Notes: generated by a model not told the origin, from the letters alone. Counted from the first letter of the stretch, positions 54,904 to 63,357 are shown. The stretch: 64,000 nt of DNA from Pseudanabaena mucicola FACHB-723 (GCF_014696385.1 NZ_JACJQB010000013.1:1-64000); one strand, 5' to 3'. Made by a program: numbers and translations.

Positions 54904-54921
54904 GATTCCACTCCTCACGAG
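54904..54921 (-). promoter_or_regulatory. Porin ribosome-binding site, candidate Yfr1 target
   Basis: On the minus strand the leader reads GTGAGGAGTGG before the ATG (54918-54908). It pairs completely with CCACUCCUCAC. The unpaired core of the cyanobacterial sRNA Yfr1 contains ACUCCUCAC, and Yfr1 is known to repress outer-membrane-protein mRNAs in Prochlorococcus. The Yfr1 gene itself is not seen in this window. Confidence 0.5.
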
Positions 54922-55276
54922 AGTAAATTTTTAGATGTGTAGAGCATAGACTTTAAATCTACTAATAGATTATACAAGTCTTCAGCTTATGCCAATCGTT
55001 GTTTGTCGTAAATATACATAAACCTAAGTCTTGTAAGTTTTTTACAAACGAGCTATCTAGCTTTACGAAGACTGCTGACTTTTACATTACTACTGATATG
55101 AGTGTATCTTAACACACATCGATTTGTTGTTTGGTCATCCGATCGGATTATTTGTGTGGATATGCTGATGTAGCTATAGTTTTTGTTGGGCAGCCTGATA
55201 GTTGGTGATTCCGTTCAAATTATGTTGCGATCGCTATACTTGAGTTTTTAACCTGATTATTTCTAATCATTTATTT
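54904..55276. other. Divergent region between the porin and HEAT-repeat genes
   Basis: This 373-nt AT-rich region has no visible gene. It contains the porin leader and, near 55172, a TGTAGCTATAG that matches the outer end of the dispersed palindrome element, perhaps a relic. It should include both divergent promoters. Confidence 0.5.
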
Positions 55277-55954
55277 ATGTCCTCTAGCCAAAAATTAGAT
55301 TTAGAAGATATCTCGCAACGTTTAGAGAGTGAAAATTCTCGCGATCGCCTCTTGGCTTTAGTTGCTTTACGTGATTTGTCGCCTGAAGAAGCGGTTCCTT
55401 TAATTTTGAAAGTAATCGATGATGAAAACTTGCAAATTCGCTCAATGGCGGTATTTGCGTTGGGTTTGAAGCATACGGAGGATTGTTTTCCTGTCTTAGC
55501 TAAGATCCTTGAAACTGAGAATGATTATGGGATTCGGGCTGATGCGGCAGGGGCAATGGGCTATTTGCAGGACAATCGCGCGGTTGAGCCTTTGTTGCGG
55601 GCTTTTTATGAGGATACGGAGTGGCTGGTGCGGTTTAGTGCTGCTGTATCGTTGGGGAATTTAGGAGATGTTCGTGCTTATGATGCCTTAATTCAAGCCT
55701 TGGATAGTCCTGAAACTATGCTGCATCAAGCGGCGATCGCCGCTTTGGGGGAAGTGGGGGATTTGCGCTGTGTGGATCAAATTCTGAGATTTGCTCAGTC
55801 CGATGATTGGTTAACCAGACAGCGTTTGGCGGAATCCTTAGGACATCTCAATTGTGAGAAGAGTTTGTCGGCGTTAAATTATTTGGTTAAAGACGCGCAT
55901 CCACAGGTGGCAGCGGCAGCGAGATATGCAATTGAGCGGCTTGTTGCTAGTTAA
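55277..55954 (+). CDS. HEAT-repeat protein related to bilin lyase/NblB-type proteins
   Basis: This 225-residue protein is built from about six HEAT-like repeats of about 31 residues (for example VPLILKVIDDENLQIRSMAV, then FPVLAKILETENDYGIRADA). The type is called PBS-lyase HEAT repeat because it occurs in phycobilin lyase subunits CpcE/CpcF and in NblB, which acts in phycobilisome breakdown. The size fits NblB-like proteins, but many generic HEAT proteins share the pattern, so the role is open. It stands 66 nt before glk on the same strand, with a hairpin between. Confidence 0.72.
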   Translation: MSSSQKLDLEDISQRLESENSRDRLLALVALRDLSPEEAVPLILKVIDDENLQIRSMAVFALGLKHTEDCFPVLAKILETENDYGIRADAAGAMGYLQDNRAVEPLLRAFYEDTEWLVRFSAAVSLGNLGDVRAYDALIQALDSPETMLHQAAIAALGEVGDLRCVDQILRFAQSDDWLTRQRLAESLGHLNCEKSLSALNYLVKDAHPQVAAAARYAIERLVAS

Positions 55955-55989
55955 GATGATTGCCCCACCAAAAACGGGGCAATCATCTT
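55953..55989 (+). terminator. Terminator hairpin of the HEAT-repeat gene
   Basis: A perfect 14-bp stem (55953-55966 with 55976-55989) overlaps the stop codon and is followed by TT. Confidence 0.75.
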
Positions 55990-56019
55990 TTGTTGCAATA
56001 TTTTTAGGATAGAAAAATA

Positions 56020-57069
56020 ATGATCATTTTAGCTGGCGACATTGGTGGAACTAAGACTTTGCTGCGCTTGGTATCCAAAGAGTCTGATGACTTTACAGTG
56101 ATTTACGAGGAAAGATTTGCCAGTGCCAACTATGTCAGTTTTGATGACTTGCTTCAGAGCTTTTTGGTAAATGCTAAGACGGCTTTTTGGGAATTGGCGA
56201 GCATCTCAACTGCCTGTTTTGGTGTGGCGGGTCCCGTTCGCGATCGCAAATCACAGCTCACTAATTTGGGTTGGGCTTTAGATTGCGATCGCATAGCCAT
56301 AAACTTAGGTATTGACAATGGCAAAGTGAGTTTAATCAATGACTTTGTGGCAGTTGGCTATGGGGTGTTAGGTCTGCAAACCAATGATCTGTACACGTTA
56401 CAAGCAGGGCAAGTGATCGAGAGAGCGCCAATTGGTGTTATTGGTTCAGGCACAGGACTGGGGGAGGCTTTTTTGGGATGGTGTGATGATCGTTATGAGG
56501 TTTATCCCACGGAGGGAGGGCATACAGATTTTGCACCGCGAAACGATCTCGAAATTGATTTGCTCCAGTATTTGCGAAAGCGTCATGATCGCGTTTCGGT
56601 GGAACGGGTAGTTTCAGGAGTAGGGATTGTGGCGATTTATCAGTTCTTGCGCGATCGACAATTTGCACCTGAGTCTGCTGAGGTGGCTGAGCAAGTAAGG
56701 CGGTGGGAGTCGGGTGATCTGAATGCGGATGCTGCAGCTGCGATCGCAAATGCTGCTCTTGTTAATTGTGGAATTAATAGCGCGACTAATACTGATCATT
56801 TAGCTACGCAAACAATGCAGATGTTTGTCGAAGCATATGCGGCGGAAGTCGGGAATTTTGCTTTGAAATTAATCCCCAATGGCGGTTTATATATTGCAGG
56901 AGGGATTATCGCCAAAATATTGCCGTTGATTCAAGATGGCAAATTTTTACAAATTTTACAAGCTAAGGGTCGAGTTAGCCCTGTACTGGCAGATTTGCCG
57001 ATTTATATTGTGCTTAATCAGGAGGTGGGACTGATTGGGGCAATGATCTATGGCGCTAGTTTAATTTGA
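56020..57069 (+). CDS. glk: Glucokinase
   Basis: Glucokinase (349 aa) phosphorylates glucose to glucose 6-phosphate. It shows the ATP phosphate motif LAGDIGGTKTLL at the N-terminus, FGVAGPVRD, the sugar-binding LINDFVAVGYG, IGSGTGLGEAF, PTEGGHTDFAPR (catalytic region) and IAGGIIAKILP near the C-terminus. It belongs to the group A glucokinases used by bacteria, not the ROK group. AGGA precedes the ATG. The last 14 nt overlap the 3' end of the gene on the other strand. Confidence 0.93.
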   Translation: MIILAGDIGGTKTLLRLVSKESDDFTVIYEERFASANYVSFDDLLQSFLVNAKTAFWELASISTACFGVAGPVRDRKSQLTNLGWALDCDRIAINLGIDNGKVSLINDFVAVGYGVLGLQTNDLYTLQAGQVIERAPIGVIGSGTGLGEAFLGWCDDRYEVYPTEGGHTDFAPRNDLEIDLLQYLRKRHDRVSVERVVSGVGIVAIYQFLRDRQFAPESAEVAEQVRRWESGDLNADAAAAIANAALVNCGINSATNTDHLATQTMQMFVEAYAAEVGNFALKLIPNGGLYIAGGIIAKILPLIQDGKFLQILQAKGRVSPVLADLPIYIVLNQEVGLIGAMIYGASLI

Positions 57070-57511
57070 TTCGCTTTCGGATTTTCTCACCCACGGGTAA
57101 GGGAAATGTTTGATTGATTGTCTCTGGATATTTTTGTAAATCTGCGATCGCAAAATAGTTCAGTACCGTAAAGTGAGTTTGCTCCACTGCGGCAACTTTG
57201 ACTGCACCTTCATCGAGCAAATTTTTTTGTCCATGGTGTCCATATAGCTTCACCCAGAGATAATACTTGGGTACACCAACCCCAACTTGGGTAGGCACAG
57301 GTCGTAAAAGTTCGTACTGCACCGTTTTTACATCTGAGTTTAAATCTTGGAAATATTTGTCGAGATCGCGTTGAAGCACCTTGGCAAACTGGGAGGGGAC
57401 ATTCCCTTGAATATGAGAATCATGGACTTCTGCTAATGGATTGGAGGTTTGTTGCGTGGAGAACCCCAAGAAGCCCAACAAAATCATCACAAAGCCGAGA
57501 CTATATTGCAT
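57056..57511 (-). CDS. Small exported protein of unknown function
   Basis: This 151-residue protein starts with a hydrophobic segment (SLGFVMILLGFLGFS) that reads as a signal peptide. The mature region of about 125 residues is soluble, with LQRDLDKYFQDLNSDVKTVQYELLR (split pattern), then VGVPKYYLWVKLYG. No cysteine pair or enzymatic motif is seen. GAGGAA lies about 9 nt before the ATG. Its 3' end overlaps glk by 14 nt (convergent). pdxH is upstream on the same strand (62-nt gap), so they may share a transcript. Function unknown. Confidence 0.65.
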   Translation of the reverse strand: MQYSLGFVMILLGFLGFSTQQTSNPLAEVHDSHIQGNVPSQFAKVLQRDLDKYFQDLNSDVKTVQYELLRPVPTQVGVGVPKYYLWVKLYGHHGQKNLLDEGAVKVAAVEQTHFTVLNYFAIADLQKYPETINQTFPLPVGEKIRKRIKLN

Positions 57512-57572
57512 TACTAGTATTCCTCGTTAATCTAGAGTTAACCATTTCTCGCGATTTGGGCGGGACAAACTT

Positions 57573-58211
57573 TTAAGGGGCAAGTCTTTGAATTTGCCAT
57601 GATTGATCAGCTTGGGTGGTATATAAAAAACGATCATGTAAGCGATTAGTACATCCTTGCCAAAACTCAAAACTATTAGGCATAATCCGATATCCACCCC
57701 AAAAATCTGGCAAAGGAATCTCGCCGTCCAAAAACTTGTTCTTAATCTGCTCAAATTGCATCAATAGCAACTGTCGCGAGGAAATGATCGAACTTTGCTG
57801 CGAAGTCCAAGCGCCCAGTTGGCTGCCTCTCGGTCGTGACGTAAAGTATTGCCAAGATTCTGCTGTGGTTACTTTTTCGGCATTACCCGTAATGTGGACT
57901 TGACGTTGAAGTGGCAACCAAGTAAATAACATGGAAACTTGGGAATTATTGCCAATTTGTTGAGCTTTGCGGCTTTCATAGTTGGTGAAGAACACAAAGC
58001 CACGATTATCAAAATATTTCAGTAAAACTGTCCGCATAAATGGCTGACCCGTTGCCGAAACCGTCGCTAAGGTCATCGCATTTGGCTCTAGTATTTCAGC
58101 CTCACAAGCTTGCTGAAACCAAATCTCAAACTGCTTAAAGGGATCATCTTGCAGATCTTTACGACGTAGCTCGCTGGGTTTGTAGTCTTTTCTTAATGCG
58201 TGGATATCCAT
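57573..58211 (-). CDS. pdxH: Pyridoxamine 5'-phosphate oxidase
   Basis: PdxH (212 aa) is an FMN enzyme that oxidises PNP and PMP to pyridoxal 5'-phosphate. Features: MDIHALRKDYKPSELRRKDL at the N-terminus, MTLATVSATGQPFMRTVLLK and FVFFTNYESRKAQQIGNN (FMN site), WLPLQRQVHITG, then SRPRGSQLGAWTSQQSS and a C-terminal WQIQRLAP that binds substrate. The length is normal. It follows glgB on the same strand but behind a terminator. Confidence 0.95.
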   Translation of the reverse strand: MDIHALRKDYKPSELRRKDLQDDPFKQFEIWFQQACEAEILEPNAMTLATVSATGQPFMRTVLLKYFDNRGFVFFTNYESRKAQQIGNNSQVSMLFTWLPLQRQVHITGNAEKVTTAESWQYFTSRPRGSQLGAWTSQQSSIISSRQLLLMQFEQIKNKFLDGEIPLPDFWGGYRIMPNSFEFWQGCTNRLHDRFLYTTQADQSWQIQRLAP

Positions 58212-58237
58212 ATGCCCAATTCAAAATAAAAAACTAA

Positions 58238-58272
58238 AGCCTGTAAATCCTACATGACAGGATTTACAGGCT
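58238..58272 (-). terminator. glgB terminator
   Basis: A perfect 14-bp stem (58238-58251 with 58259-58272) lies 17 nt after the glgB stop on the minus strand. Confidence 0.82.
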
Positions 58273-58288
58273 CTAATCCAATCAGTTG

Positions 58289-60553
58289 CTAATTTTGGGA
58301 TTCATTAACATGCTTCAAAACCACGACGCTTAGTGGTGGTGCTGTCACATCGATTGAATATGGCTTGCCATGGGTTCCATACTCATCGGCATACTTTCCG
58401 CCAAGATTACCAATACCGCTACCGCCATAAATCTGGGCATCACTATTGAGAACTTCCTTATAGAAGCCCTTTTCAGGGACACCGACGCGATAGTTGTGGT
58501 GAGGAACTGGCGTAAAGTTACAGACTACTAAGGCAAAGTCTCCATTGTCTGCTTTACGGAGGAAGGAAATAACTGAATTTTGCGTATCATTACACTCAAT
58601 CCATTCAAAACCAGATTCTGAAAAATCTTGAGTGTAGAGTTCAGGTAGCGATCGCAAAAGTTTATTCAGATCACTGACAAACCTTTGGAGTGTTTTGTGG
58701 CTAGGATATTGCAGTAAATGCCATTCCAGATCGCCCCACACATTCCATTCCGCCCATTGCCCAAATTCCATGCCCATAAACATGGTCTTTTTACCAGGGT
58801 GCGTAAACATATAGCCGTACAAGCAGCGCAGGTTGGCGAACTTCTGCCACTCATCCCCCGGCATCTTGCCAATCATTGGACTCTTGCCATGCACCACTTC
58901 ATCATGGGATAGCGCCAGCATGAAGTTTTCACTAAAGGCATACCAAATGCTAAAGGTGACATAGTTGTTGTTATGTCCACGGAAATAGGGATCAAGCTTG
59001 AAGTAATCAAGCATGTCATGCATCCAGCCCATATTCCATTTCAGGTTAAAGCCTAAACCACCTGAATAGGCGGGCCATGTCACCATTGGCCATGAAGTGG
59101 ATTCTTCTGCGATTGATAAAGCGCCGGGGTAATAGGTGAACAGAATACTGTGCAGGTGACGGAATAGCTCGATCGCTTCTAAGCTTTCGCGACCACCGTA
59201 CTCATTAGCAAGCCATGTTCCGGGTTCGCGGTTATAGTCACGATAGATCATTGAAGCAACAGCATCAACGCGAATACCATCAATGTGATATTTATCAAAC
59301 CAGAAAAGCACATTGGCAATCAGGAAGTTCTTAACTTCACTACGCTTGTAGTTAAAGATTTTGGTGCCCCATTCTTTATGCTCACCAATGCGTTCATCGG
59401 CTGGTTCATAGAGGAATGTGCCATCAAAGAAGGACAAACCATGTCCATCCTTGGGGAAGTGGGCGGGAACCCAATCGACAATGATACCAATGTCATTTTG
59501 GTGGCACTTATCAATAAAGTACATCAAGTCTTGGGGTGTGCCATAGCGTGATGTGGCGGCATAGTAACCCGTCACTTGATAGCCCCATGAGCCATCGAAG
59601 GGATGCTCGGCAACAGGCATCATTTCGATATGCGTATAGCCCATCTCCTTGACATAGGGGATCAGGTCTTCGGCGAGTTCCCGATAGGTGAGAAATCTTG
59701 CTCCTGGTTTGAGGTCTGCTGCCGATACACTCTGATAACCACTAGCGGGAGGATTGGCTGCGGAGGCGTGCATCCATGAGCCAAGGTGCATTTCATAGAC
59801 GGAGATTGGTTTTTTGAGGGGATCTTCAGTGCGTCGTTTTTCGAGCCACGCCTGATCATTCCATTCGTAGGTATTGAGATCGGTGACAATTGACGCTGTC
59901 TTAGGGCGTACTTCTTGAAAATAGCCGTAGGGATCGGATTTTTCGTAAATATGTCCTTCAGGACTCTTAATTTCGTATTTGTAAACAGTACCAACTGTTA
60001 ATTCAGGAATGAACAGATCCCAAATGCCTGTATTGCCCTTCCGCATTTGGTGTTTGCGTCCATCCCAGCTATTAAAGTCTCCGATAATCGAGACGTTACG
60101 GGCATTGGGTGCCCAGACTGCAAAATAAACGCCACTTACACCGTCAATGGTGGTGGGGTGTGCGCCCATTTTTTCGTAAATTTGGTAATGTGTACCTTCA
60201 CCAAACAAATAGCTATCGAATTCTGTTAACAATGGTGACTTGAAGTAGTAAGGATCGTGAATGAGGCGATCGCTATCACCAGATTTAACTCGGAACTGAT
60301 AGTTGAATAGGTGGGGGGAGTCGGTGATGATACATTCAAAAAAGTGTGGATGATGCACGGATTGCATCGGATATTCTTTGTGAGGATCAGGCGTAACTAC
60401 ATATACTGCCTCTGCGTCGGGTAGATACGCTCTAACCACCCATACCGACTTACCATCTTGCTCAATTTCATGGGGACCAAGGACTGTAAAGGGGTCGTGG
60501 TGTTGATTCCACACAATGCGATCGATCTGCTCGGTGGGGAGAGTTGGGGTCAT
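58289..60553 (-). CDS. glgB: 1,4-alpha-glucan branching enzyme
   Basis: GlgB (754 aa) introduces alpha-1,6 branches into glycogen. It has N-terminal beta-sandwich domains (CBM48 around residues 110-210, GVYFAVWAPNARNVSIIGDF), a GH13 barrel with the catalytic Asp in DGIRVDAVAS near 429, Glu in IAEESTSWP near 484 and Asp in LSHDEVVHGK near 551, and a C-terminal all-beta domain. MEFGQWAEWNVWGDLEWHLL marks the branching-enzyme group. Length is standard for the long N-terminal form. Glycogen and cyanophycin are parallel storage polymers in cyanobacteria, and cphA lies about 3 kb away. Confidence 0.96.
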   Translation of the reverse strand: MTPTLPTEQIDRIVWNQHHDPFTVLGPHEIEQDGKSVWVVRAYLPDAEAVYVVTPDPHKEYPMQSVHHPHFFECIITDSPHLFNYQFRVKSGDSDRLIHDPYYFKSPLLTEFDSYLFGEGTHYQIYEKMGAHPTTIDGVSGVYFAVWAPNARNVSIIGDFNSWDGRKHQMRKGNTGIWDLFIPELTVGTVYKYEIKSPEGHIYEKSDPYGYFQEVRPKTASIVTDLNTYEWNDQAWLEKRRTEDPLKKPISVYEMHLGSWMHASAANPPASGYQSVSAADLKPGARFLTYRELAEDLIPYVKEMGYTHIEMMPVAEHPFDGSWGYQVTGYYAATSRYGTPQDLMYFIDKCHQNDIGIIVDWVPAHFPKDGHGLSFFDGTFLYEPADERIGEHKEWGTKIFNYKRSEVKNFLIANVLFWFDKYHIDGIRVDAVASMIYRDYNREPGTWLANEYGGRESLEAIELFRHLHSILFTYYPGALSIAEESTSWPMVTWPAYSGGLGFNLKWNMGWMHDMLDYFKLDPYFRGHNNNYVTFSIWYAFSENFMLALSHDEVVHGKSPMIGKMPGDEWQKFANLRCLYGYMFTHPGKKTMFMGMEFGQWAEWNVWGDLEWHLLQYPSHKTLQRFVSDLNKLLRSLPELYTQDFSESGFEWIECNDTQNSVISFLRKADNGDFALVVCNFTPVPHHNYRVGVPEKGFYKEVLNSDAQIYGGSGIGNLGGKYADEYGTHGKPYSIDVTAPPLSVVVLKHVNESQN

Positions 60554-60681
60554 ATCTCTTTTAGTAAACGCACATATTTAAATTACTGCATATTATTCAC
60601 CAAATTACGGTGTGTAATCTAAACTAAAGACTGATGGATGTTTTCTTTTATTTATTATGTATATAAATAAAACGTAAAATG

Positions 60682-60717
60682 TAGCTTCTTATAACAACAT
60701 AGCTTCTTATAACAACA
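60682..60717. repeat. 18-nt tandem repeat upstream of glgB
   Basis: TAGCTTCTTATAACAACA occurs twice in direct succession (60682-60699 and 60700-60717), followed by a further TAGCT that begins the flank of the palindrome at 60749. It is a short local duplication. Confidence 0.8.
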
Positions 60718-60748
60718 TAGCTCCAGCCAGTTAAGTTAGGACAAAAAC

Positions 60749-60797
60749 AAAAACAAAGAGAGTTGCAGCGCGAAGCGCTGCAACTCTCTTTGTTTTT
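60749..60797. repeat. 23-bp-stem palindrome (GAGAGTTGC family)
   Basis: Perfect arms 60749-60771 and 60775-60797 with a GAA loop and core GAGAGTTGCAGCGC. The left flank runs ATAGCTCCAGCCAGTTA, then GTTAGGACA. Immediately to the right is another hairpin. Confidence 0.87.
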
Positions 60798-60837
60798 AAG
60801 TAAAGCGGTTGACAGCGCTTTGCCAACCGCTTTACTT
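60798..60837 (-). terminator. Methyltransferase gene terminator
   Basis: A perfect 14-bp stem (60798-60811 with 60824-60837) overlaps the stop codon of the methyltransferase gene at 60832. It directly abuts the palindrome at 60749-60797. Confidence 0.75.
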
Positions 60838-61617
60838 AATTGTGCAGAGATAATAAAGCCACATATCCTCGTTAGCACGCAATTCCTGTGGATTGGTAAT
60901 TTCTAAACCACTTTTCCAAGAATAGATTTTGATATTTTCAAAATTCGCTTGGAGCTGCCTAATCTGTTCCTGAGGTCTAACGTAATATTGCTTTAGACGA
61001 AAGTTGTGAGATTCATCTTGAATAATCTCGTGACTAGAAGACTTAATTTGCTGTGGTGAGGTTGAACGGTTGAAGAAGCGTAGCAGAACAAACATGATTA
61101 AGTTGACATAGGTCGTGAGGGGATTGCAGCTAACCTGATTTTTCCAGTTAAATTCCCGTTCTAGACCTTGGAGACTATGGCTTGAGAAAAAGAAATATCC
61201 TCCCGACTTACTGACGCGACTAACTTCTTGAAAGACTTGTAGTCGATCGCTATGAGAAAGAGAGTCGATGCCATTAAAGCTAAATAAAATAAAGTTGAAG
61301 GACTTGTCGGCAAACTGCTGCATATTTCTGGCATCACCTACTGCAAATGAGCGTGCTTGAGTAGATGCGGGAAACCGTTTTTGACAAGCGGTGATCATTT
61401 CTTGAGCATAATCAATCCCCGTATATTCTTGAACGATGCTGGAGAAATGTTGAGTAGTACGTCCTCCCCCTACGCCGATGTCCAACATGTTTATGCTTGA
61501 CCATTGATTCTGGAGCAAATCTAGGATGGTTTGCTCCGCAGGTTGTAGTTGGCGTAACTGACTGTAATGTTGAACAATTTCACGGGCTGTATAAACTTGA
61601 TAATTATTCTCAAACAT
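60832..61617 (-). CDS. Class I SAM-dependent methyltransferase
   Basis: This 261-residue protein has a Rossmann-type methyltransferase domain: motif I in MLDIGVGGGRTTQHF near residue 45, the acidic motif II in YTGIDYAQEM, DARNMQQF (motif III region) and FILFSFNGIDSL (motif IV region). The C-terminal part (from LMIMFVLLRFF-like hydrophobic text to the end) is variable. Substrate cannot be read off. Both neighbours are separated by hairpins, so it is a single-gene unit. Confidence 0.8.
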   Translation of the reverse strand: MFENNYQVYTAREIVQHYSQLRQLQPAEQTILDLLQNQWSSINMLDIGVGGGRTTQHFSSIVQEYTGIDYAQEMITACQKRFPASTQARSFAVGDARNMQQFADKSFNFILFSFNGIDSLSHSDRLQVFQEVSRVSKSGGYFFFSSHSLQGLEREFNWKNQVSCNPLTTYVNLIMFVLLRFFNRSTSPQQIKSSSHEIIQDESHNFRLKQYYVRPQEQIRQLQANFENIKIYSWKSGLEITNPQELRANEDMWLYYLCTIK

Positions 61618-61698
61618 GTAGATTCATGTTTGTAAAAGATTTTAGTAGGGCTAATTGCATTGGGATACCAGAAGCGAGAGGATTATCAACATAGCATT

Positions 61699-61732
61699 GC
61701 GAGAATGTTTTGCGATCGCAAAACATTCTCGC
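61699..61732. repeat. Perfect 34-bp palindrome centred on a HIP1 site
   Basis: The sequence from 61699 to 61732 is its own reverse complement, with GCGATCGC in the centre and no unpaired loop apart from the turn. It lies 20 nt past the stop of the DUF3593 gene (minus strand) and may be its terminator. Confidence 0.85.
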
Positions 61733-61752
61733 TCTTAAAATCAAAAAAACAC

Positions 61753-62034
61753 TTAGTCTTTGGGTTTGAGGGCATGTTTAAACCCTAGTACCAGCAGAAT
61801 ATTGGTAATTGTTAAGAATGACTCAGCACTACCATGTAACCAATCGACATTGGCTAAAACGTCGTTATATTTGGTTTGAGCGTAAATTCCTGCGGGAATG
61901 GTGATTGCCACAAATACCAATGTTCCATAAAAACCCCATAGCCCTAGTTTGGGAAATTGCCGAGATTTGGTGGCAAACCAAAGAAAGGCGAGGTAGGGAA
62001 ACAGTGATAATCCAAAAAGGGCTTCTTTGGGCAT
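61753..62034 (-). CDS. DUF3593 family membrane protein
   Basis: This 93-residue protein has three hydrophobic segments (about 5-21, 32-53 and 72-87) and matches DUF3593 by pattern (LFGLSLFPYLAFLWFATKS, LHGSAESFLTITNILLVLGF). Homologues occur in cyanobacteria and plant plastids. It directly follows a DUF2499 gene (25-nt gap), which is also a small membrane protein. The pair is likely to form one complex. Function is not known to me. Confidence 0.8.
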   Translation of the reverse strand: MPKEALFGLSLFPYLAFLWFATKSRQFPKLGLWGFYGTLVFVAITIPAGIYAQTKYNDVLANVDWLHGSAESFLTITNILLVLGFKHALKPKD

Positions 62035-62059
62035 TATTTTATATAGCTAAAAGCTAAAA

Positions 62060-62368
62060 TTACGATTGAGGTTTTGTGAGGGCAATTTTCCAGATCGAGT
62101 AAGCTGCGATCGCAAGTGTACTATTGCCGATCAGGGTCATAGCTGCTTGCACGGTGACTAACCACTCTAAGGAGTCAGCATTATCAAAGAAGTGCCAAGT
62201 TACCGCGCACATAGCACTAACTAGTGCAGGAAACATTGCCCAAGCTAAGTTACGCCAACCACAATTGGGATGCTGTTTGTCATATTGCCAAATTAACCAA
62301 ATCGCTAATGTCCACTCGATGACGCTTGAAATATGGATTACCCATGTGGGCAGAGATAGGGAGTGCAT
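62060..62368 (-). CDS. DUF2499 family membrane protein
   Basis: This 102-residue protein has three hydrophobic segments (about 8-25, 40-62 and 72-92) and matches DUF2499: LPTWVIHISSVIEWTLAIWL early, then CAVTWHFFDNADSLEWLVTVQ. The conserved His and acidic residues in FFDNADSLEWL lie at a membrane boundary. It begins 2 nt after the PfkB-family kinase stop, so translation may be coupled. DUF3593 follows. Homologues are found in cyanobacteria and plants. Confidence 0.8.
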   Translation of the reverse strand: MHSLSLPTWVIHISSVIEWTLAIWLIWQYDKQHPNCGWRNLAWAMFPALVSAMCAVTWHFFDNADSLEWLVTVQAAMTLIGNSTLAIAAYSIWKIALTKPQS

Positions 62369-62370
62369 TG

Positions 62371-63348
62371 TTAATTTTTTGCCTCGCGCATGGCTAAAAA
62401 CTCGCGAATTTGCCGATCGGTGGGCTGGGCGGCGATCGCACCCATATCTAAAGTGGTCAAAGCTCCTGCGGCACAGGCATAGGCAATGGCTTCATTTGCA
62501 AACTTGGGATCAAGGAGATGTGTGAGTGGACGATGATAAATCTTGTGGATAAAGGCCGCTAAAAAAGCATCCCCTGCACCAGTGGTGTCTACGGAATGGA
62601 CGGGATATACGGGATGTTTGCCTTGACGCTCACCCAGATAGTAACGACAGTCCTTATCGCCATTGGTGATTAAAATTCCTTCGATATGGCTATAGGCTTG
62701 AGCAATTGCGGCGGGACTAGTGAGCCGAAATAGTAACTTTGCCTCATCCTCAGTCATTTTTAGGAAGTCTGTATATTTCAACAGCACTGGTAATAACTTA
62801 GTTACCTGCTCAGGATTCTTCCAGAACATAGCCCGCCAGTTAATATCAACGATGACTTTGACGAAATATTGCTCAGCTAGCTTTAAGGCACGACCGACTG
62901 CCCGTGATGCCTGAGGACTAGATAACCCCAATGTCCCTAGTACCAAAAATTTGGCATCGACAAATAGATGCTCAGGTAAATGATCGGCAGACATTAAGGT
63001 ATCAGCAAAGACTGTATTTGCGTCACCATTAAAGCGATCAAAACTGCGATCGCCTTTAACGTCGCGGGTAACATACACCTCACGGGTTGTGGCTTGAGGG
63101 TGAACCTGTACCCCTGATGTCTCTACTCCCGATATGCCCAATTCTTTGAGTAAAAACGTTCCCGATGCATCTTGCCCCACACAGCTAATTAAGCTGACTG
63201 GGGTTCCCAACTTCGCTAATCCACAGGCAACATTAGCAGGTGCGCCACCAAAATACGGCTGCCAAGAGTTGACTTGCTCATAGGGTACACCGATATCTTC
63301 AGCTATTTGATCGATTAAGACTTCGCCAAGACAAATTACACGCGGCAT
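62371..63348 (-). CDS. PfkB-family carbohydrate kinase (fructokinase-like)
   Basis: This 325-residue kinase has the ribokinase-family fold: N-terminal substrate motif WQPYFGGAPANVACGLAKLG near residue 30, the catalytic anion-hole motif VDTTGAGDAFLAAF near 252 (Asp in GAGD), and GALTTLDMGAI near the end. Its sequence is of the fructokinase type, but ribokinase-family substrates are hard to tell apart. It sits 9 nt after the cphA stop and 2 nt before the DUF2499 gene, suggesting one transcript. Confidence 0.85.
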   Translation of the reverse strand: MPRVICLGEVLIDQIAEDIGVPYEQVNSWQPYFGGAPANVACGLAKLGTPVSLISCVGQDASGTFLLKELGISGVETSGVQVHPQATTREVYVTRDVKGDRSFDRFNGDANTVFADTLMSADHLPEHLFVDAKFLVLGTLGLSSPQASRAVGRALKLAEQYFVKVIVDINWRAMFWKNPEQVTKLLPVLLKYTDFLKMTEDEAKLLFRLTSPAAIAQAYSHIEGILITNGDKDCRYYLGERQGKHPVYPVHSVDTTGAGDAFLAAFIHKIYHRPLTHLLDPKFANEAIAYACAAGALTTLDMGAIAAQPTDRQIREFLAMREAKN

Positions 63349-63357
63349 AGGCGGACT

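Noticed and set aside
55277-55954. Firm assignment as NblB or CpcE
   Set aside because: HEAT repeats of this type are shared by many cyanobacterial proteins, and the gene is far from the cpc operon.
55953-55989. Member of the dispersed palindrome family
   Set aside because: The stem is shorter, lacks the GAGAGTTGC core and has no ATAGCT/GTTAGGACA flank; an ordinary terminator is enough.
4309-60797. CRISPR array as an explanation for the palindromic repeats
   Set aside because: The copies lie kilobases apart, with no regular spacers and no cas genes in the window.
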